DNA from: DATHSN01 sp035464115
Lineage (GTDB): Bacteria > Actinomycetota > Acidimicrobiia > Acidimicrobiales > SKKL01
Length of the DNA stretch: 8,828 nt
NCBI GenBank assembly: GCA_035464115.1
Contig: DATHSN010000357.1
Span: forward strand, 1-8,828
Reading direction: 5' to 3'
This document shows, in pieces, positions 5,462 through 8,828 of the stretch (the stretch's first letter is position 1; each line of letters opens with the position of its first letter). Both the position numbers and the translations under genes were made by a program. The notes beneath the pieces are model-generated. The model did no database searches, was not told the origin of the DNA, and saw nothing but the letters and a program-made list of their open reading frames with translations.

Positions 5462-8310
5462 CGCGGGTCGCCCGTGACGACTGGTGGGACGACGCCGACA
5501 TCGACCGGCTGCACGTGTTCGTCCCCGCGGTGATGGGTGTGGGCGTCCTCGTCTCGCTGGGCACCCTGCTGCGCGACGCGGTCCACCGGCACCGCGCCCG
5601 TGGTGGGCACCGGGCGGTGGCCCTGACCGCCGCCGCCACCGCCCGGGCTGCGGCCGGTGACGACCCGGCCGCCGTGGTCGTGGACCAGGGCCTGCGGGGG
5701 CGGACGTGGTACCTCGCCGTCGGCGTGGCGGCCAGCGCGGCCGCCGTCTACGTGGCGATCGGCGCCACCGCGAACTACATCAGACCGGGCGGCTACGTGT
5801 CCGACATCGCCTGGCTGTGGGCGACGTCGCTGCTCGCCGCCGCCGCCCTCGCCGGCAGCGGCGTCGTCTGCCTCGCCCTCGCGGCGACCTGGCCGTCGCC
5901 GCCCACGTGGTCGCACGGGGTGCTGGTCGCCACCCCGATCGGCCGGCACCCGACGGGCACATCGCCGGGAGCCCGGGCCCGCACCGGGCTCACCGTGGTG
6001 ACGGTGGTCGCCACGGGCACCGCCCTCGCCCTGGTCGTCGCCGTCCGCCAGTGGCCGAACCTGCTGGTCGGACCCGACGAGGCGATCACCACCGCGATGC
6101 GCAGCTGGCCGGGTGCCCACCTGTGGTCGACGCTCGACGCGCTGGGCCGCACCGAGCTGTCGCTCGCCCTGGTCCTCGTCATCTCGGTCGCGACGCTGCG
6201 GTGCCCGCCGTACGCGCTCGTCGTGCTGGGCAGCGTCGTCACGGGCCTGGTCGCCAGCGGGGCGGCCAAGGCGTTCGTGGGGCGCGACCGGCCCGCGGGC
6301 ACGGCGCTCGCCACGCTCAGCGACTCGTTCCCGAGCGGCCACGCCGTGCAGGCGATCATCCTCGCCGGACTGCTCCCGGCGGCGCTCTGGGTGCTCACCC
6401 GCCGACGGTGGCCGGCGGTGCTCGCCGCCGCGGCGCTCGGGGTCGCCGTGCTCGCCGCCGGGGTGCATCGCGTGCAGGCCGGCTTCCACTGGCCGCTCGA
6501 CGTGGTCGGGGGGTTGGTGATCGGCGGTGCCATCGTGCTCGCCGCCTGGTGGGTGCTCGATCACACCGGCTGGCACGCCCACTGCCGCGACTGCCCGTGG
6601 CAGCGCCGGCGCGAGATCGGCGACCGACGACACGGCCTCGTCGCCGCGCCCGAGGTGGTGTGGGCGGTGATCCGGTGGGCGACCCGGGCCTGGGTCGTCG
6701 CCGCCGTGGCCGGGTTCGCGTGGCTCGCGCTCCGCCACGGCGTGCCCCGCGACCCCGACCGGATCGGCCTGGCATCGGCGCTGGAGGGCCCCCTGCAGGT
6801 CGGCCTGCTCGTCGCCGCCGCCGTCTCCGGCGCGGTGGCGTGGCGGTGGGAGGCGGTGGGCGCCGTCGGTCTCGCCCTCAGCGGCGCCGGCCTCGGCGTG
6901 CTCGCCGCCGTCGCCTACCACCCGTTGGTGGCCACGGCGGTCACCGTGGTGTTCCTCGTGCCCGCGGTCGGCACCTGGCTGCACTGGCAGCGTCACCAAC
7001 CCCTGCGCCGCGTCGCGATCCTCGCCATCGTCACCACCTCGCTGCTCGGGGCGACCTGGGTCTCGGCCACCACCATCTACGACCACTTCGTCGGTCCCGC
7101 GCACCCGGAGTCCACGACCGCGGCCCTGCCGGTGGACTCGGTGGCGTGGGTCTGGTCCGGGGCGCTGTCACCGAGCGGCGTCACCATCGTCGCCGGGGTG
7201 CCCGACGACGCCCGATCGGCGGGCGTGGTGGTCACCCCCGCGGACGACGGTGCCCGGGTCGAGGTGCCGGCCACGGTCGAGGACGGCGTGGCCCGGGCGC
7301 GGATCGACGGCCTGGCGCCCGACCGGGCCCACGACTACGTCGTCGTGGTCGACGGGCGAGCCGACACCGGTCGGGGGCGCGGCGCGTTCCGGACCGCCCC
7401 GACCGGTGCCGCCTCGTTCACCGTGGCCGCCGCCAGCTGCGCCCGCACCGGGTCGGACGGCGCCGTCTTCGACGCCATCCGCGCCGTCGAGCCGCTGCTC
7501 TACGTCCAGATGGGCGACCTGCACTACGGCGACCCGCAGGTCGACGACGTCCGGCGCTTCGCCTCGCTCTACCGGCGCGTGCTCACCGCCCCCGCCCAGG
7601 CCGCGCTCTACCGGTCGACCCCGGTGGCGTACGTCTGGGACGACCACGACTTCGGCGGCAACGACTCCGACGCCGCAGCCGTGGCCCGACCGGCGGCGCA
7701 GGCGGCGTTCCGGACGTTCGTCCCCCACCAGCCGCTCGCCACCGACGCCGGGATCCAACGGGCGTTCACGATCGGGCGGGTCCGCTTCGTGATCACCGAC
7801 AACCGGTCGTACCGCACCGGCGACTCGATGCTCGGCGCCGAGCAGCTGGCCTGGTTCCTCGACGAGCTCGTCACCGCGAGCGCCACCCACGCCGCCGTCG
7901 TGTGGGTGAACAGCGTGCCGTGGATCGCCCCGGCCGATCCCGGTCGGGACGACTGGGGGGGCTACGCCGACGAGCGGCGCGCCATCGCCGACGCGATCGC
8001 CACCCACGGGATCGACGACCTCGTGATCGTGAGCGGTGACGCCCACATGGTGGCCATCGACGACGGGCGCAACGCCGACTACAGCGACCTCGGCGAGGCC
8101 CGCGTTCCCGTGCTGCACGCCGCCGCCCTCGACCGGCCCGGGAACGTGAAGGGCGGCCCCTACAGCGAGGGCGCCGTCGCCGGCGCGGGCCAGTTCGGCA
8201 CGCTCGCCTTCGTCGACGACGGGATCGGCCCGGTGTCGGTGACCCTCGCCGGGCACGACTGGACCGGCGCGACGCTGCTGGAGCTGACGGTCACCCTCGG
8301 AGGTGGGTGA
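5458..8310 (+). CDS. Membrane PAP2 phosphatase fused to PhoD-like metallophosphatase
   Basis: The protein has 950 residues: about 14 membrane helices (roughly 20-535) followed by a soluble domain. The PAP2 module shows all three motifs: K271-x6-R278-P279, PSGH (292-295), and H337-R338-x5-H344-x3-D348, with His replacing the usual Ser before Arg. Helices about 406-535 separate it from a PhoD-type region: an Ig-like N-terminal part (about 557-647), then GDLHYGD (686-692), WDDHDFGGNDSD (727-738), DNRSYR (781-786) and SGDAHM (859-864), the expected metal ligands. My positive-inside reading places both active sites outside the cell. R517-R518 precede the last helix and could act as a Tat-like signal. 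A cytoplasmic loop contains HAHCRDC (373-379). Start ATG 5458 overlaps the previous TGA; its Shine-Dalgarno is weak, so coupling is likely. Substrates are unknown: lipid phosphate for PAP2, phosphoester for PhoD. The 3' end overlaps the convergent hydrolase gene by 20 nt. Confidence 0.9.
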   Translation: MTRVARDDWWDDADIDRLHVFVPAVMGVGVLVSLGTLLRDAVHRHRARGGHRAVALTAAATARAAAGDDPAAVVVDQGLRGRTWYLAVGVAASAAAVYVAIGATANYIRPGGYVSDIAWLWATSLLAAAALAGSGVVCLALAATWPSPPTWSHGVLVATPIGRHPTGTSPGARARTGLTVVTVVATGTALALVVAVRQWPNLLVGPDEAITTAMRSWPGAHLWSTLDALGRTELSLALVLVISVATLRCPPYALVVLGSVVTGLVASGAAKAFVGRDRPAGTALATLSDSFPSGHAVQAIILAGLLPAALWVLTRRRWPAVLAAAALGVAVLAAGVHRVQAGFHWPLDVVGGLVIGGAIVLAAWWVLDHTGWHAHCRDCPWQRRREIGDRRHGLVAAPEVVWAVIRWATRAWVVAAVAGFAWLALRHGVPRDPDRIGLASALEGPLQVGLLVAAAVSGAVAWRWEAVGAVGLALSGAGLGVLAAVAYHPLVATAVTVVFLVPAVGTWLHWQRHQPLRRVAILAIVTTSLLGATWVSATTIYDHFVGPAHPESTTAALPVDSVAWVWSGALSPSGVTIVAGVPDDARSAGVVVTPADDGARVEVPATVEDGVARARIDGLAPDRAHDYVVVVDGRADTGRGRGAFRTAPTGAASFTVAAASCARTGSDGAVFDAIRAVEPLLYVQMGDLHYGDPQVDDVRRFASLYRRVLTAPAQAALYRSTPVAYVWDDHDFGGNDSDAAAVARPAAQAAFRTFVPHQPLATDAGIQRAFTIGRVRFVITDNRSYRTGDSMLGAEQLAWFLDELVTASATHAAVVWVNSVPWIAPADPGRDDWGGYADERRAIADAIATHGIDDLVIVSGDAHMVAIDDGRNADYSDLGEARVPVLHAAALDRPGNVKGGPYSEGAVAGAGQFGTLAFVDDGIGPVSVTLAGHDWTGATLLELTVTLGGG

Positions 8311-8828
8311 CGAACCAGTCGCGGGCCAGGTCGGCGGCGGCCTCGAGCGTGCCCGGCTCCTCGAACAGGTGGGTCGCCCCCGGCACCACCTCGAGGCGGT
8401 GCTCGGCGCGGAGCAGACGGGCGGCGTCCTGGTTGAGCGCCAGCACCTGCGTGTCGCGCCCGCCGACGATGAGCAGCGTCGGGGCGGTCACCCGGCGCAG
8501 GTGGTCGCCGGCGAGGTCGGGACGCCCGCCACGCGACACCACGGCCGCCACGTCGGCGTCGGCCGACGCGGCGGCGACCAGCGCAGCCGCGGCGCCAGTG
8601 CTGGCGCCGAACAGCCCGAGCCGGACGTGGCGCAGCCGCTCATCGGCTCGGGCGCCGGCGGCGACCGCCCCCACCCGACCCCCGAGCAGCTCGATGTCGA
8701 ACACGTTGGCCCGATCGGTGGCTTCGGCGTCGGTGAGCAGGTCGAACAGCAACGTCGCGAACCCCGCCCCCTGCAGGTCCCGAGCCACCTGGCGGTTGCG
8801 CGGGCTGAGGCGGCTCGACCCACTGCCG
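8291..8828 (-). CDS. Alpha/beta hydrolase, dienelactone-hydrolase-like (5' end outside window)
   Basis: This minus-strand gene ends at TGA 8293-8291 and runs off the right edge. A GTG at 8788 is in frame, but the frame stays open and family-like upstream of it (GSGSSRLSPRNRQVA up to position 8827), so the true start lies beyond the window. Counting the 8788 codon as residue 1, the triad is complete: nucleophile S63 in GLFGASTGAA, D112 in VGGRDTQV, and H140 in PGATHLFEEPG. The GSGSSR-x-SPRN-R motif and LLFDLLT are typical of the small dienelactone-hydrolase-like proteins that in mycobacteria are fused to a phosphoribosyltransferase domain (Rv0571c, Rv2030c; DosR regulon). Whether such a domain precedes this one cannot be seen. 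It converges on the PAP2-PhoD gene, overlapping it by 20 nt. Substrate unknown. Confidence 0.85.
   Translation of the reverse strand, partial: GSGSSRLSPRNRQVARDLQGAGFATLLFDLLTDAEATDRANVFDIELLGGRVGAVAAGARADERLRHVRLGLFGASTGAAAALVAAASADADVAAVVSRGGRPDLAGDHLRRVTAPTLLIVGGRDTQVLALNQDAARLLRAEHRLEVVPGATHLFEEPGTLEAAADLARDWFVTHLRG

Noticed and set aside
4507..7104. 865-codon open frame on the minus strand
   Set aside because: It is a shadow of the dikinase and PAP2-PhoD genes, with composition like the previous one and no conserved motif or sensible ribosome binding site.
5706..8039. 777-codon plus-strand frame overlapping the PAP2-PhoD gene
   Set aside because: It consists almost only of Arg/Gly/Ala/Pro repeats. 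The alternative frame has 14 membrane helices and two complete sets of phosphatase motifs.
1..8828. tRNA, rRNA, CRISPR array, insertion sequence, phage attachment site
   Set aside because: I saw no cloverleaf-like segment, regular repeat-spacer pattern, transposase or integrase, or terminal inverted repeats. Coding density is almost complete from 522 onward.

Overview
The window is very GC-rich, with G or C at almost every third codon position. It carries one tightly packed plus-strand gene block and the 3' part of a convergent minus-strand gene. Composition, gene families and GTG/ATG starts with ATGA overlaps point to a high-GC actinobacterium. An Acidimicrobiia-type organism is my guess, but the sequence alone does not prove the class.

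Layout. Positions 1-218 hold no gene I can defend, but contain short inverted and direct repeats and several GGGAC motifs. A 65-residue DUF1918 protein follows (219-416). A hairpin (422-455), a GGGAC-N4-GTCGG element (468-487) and a palindrome (487-496) lie in the gap before the next gene. A run of five genes then starts at 522: a NarL/DosR-like regulator with a degenerate receiver; a two-domain APH-like kinase/P-loop ATPase; a small protein with two membrane helices and a ribbon-helix-helix-like tail; a PEP-synthase/rifampin-phosphotransferase-like dikinase; and a 950-residue membrane protein joining a PAP2 phosphatase to a PhoD-like metallophosphatase. Successive genes overlap by ATGA or are 1 nt apart, so they are almost certainly one operon. 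An alpha/beta hydrolase on the minus strand converges on the operon, overlaps its last gene by 20 nt, and runs off the right edge.

Interpretation. Several genes match families found in the Mycobacterium tuberculosis DosR (dormancy/hypoxia) regulon: DUF1918 (Rv0569-like), the APH/P-loop protein (Rv2004c-like) and a dienelactone-hydrolase-like protein (Rv0571c/Rv2030c-like). The regulator's DNA-binding half closely resembles DosR, and a sequence fitting the DosR-box core lies just upstream of it. Its receiver, however, has lost the phosphoacceptor Asp, the conserved Lys and the switch Thr. I therefore read the window as a dormancy/stress-type island run by an apparently phosphorylation-independent DosR relative that may regulate itself. 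The most unusual protein is the PAP2-PhoD fusion. Predicted topology puts both active sites outside the membrane, and a twin-arginine pair before the last membrane helix raises the possibility of mixed Sec/Tat insertion.
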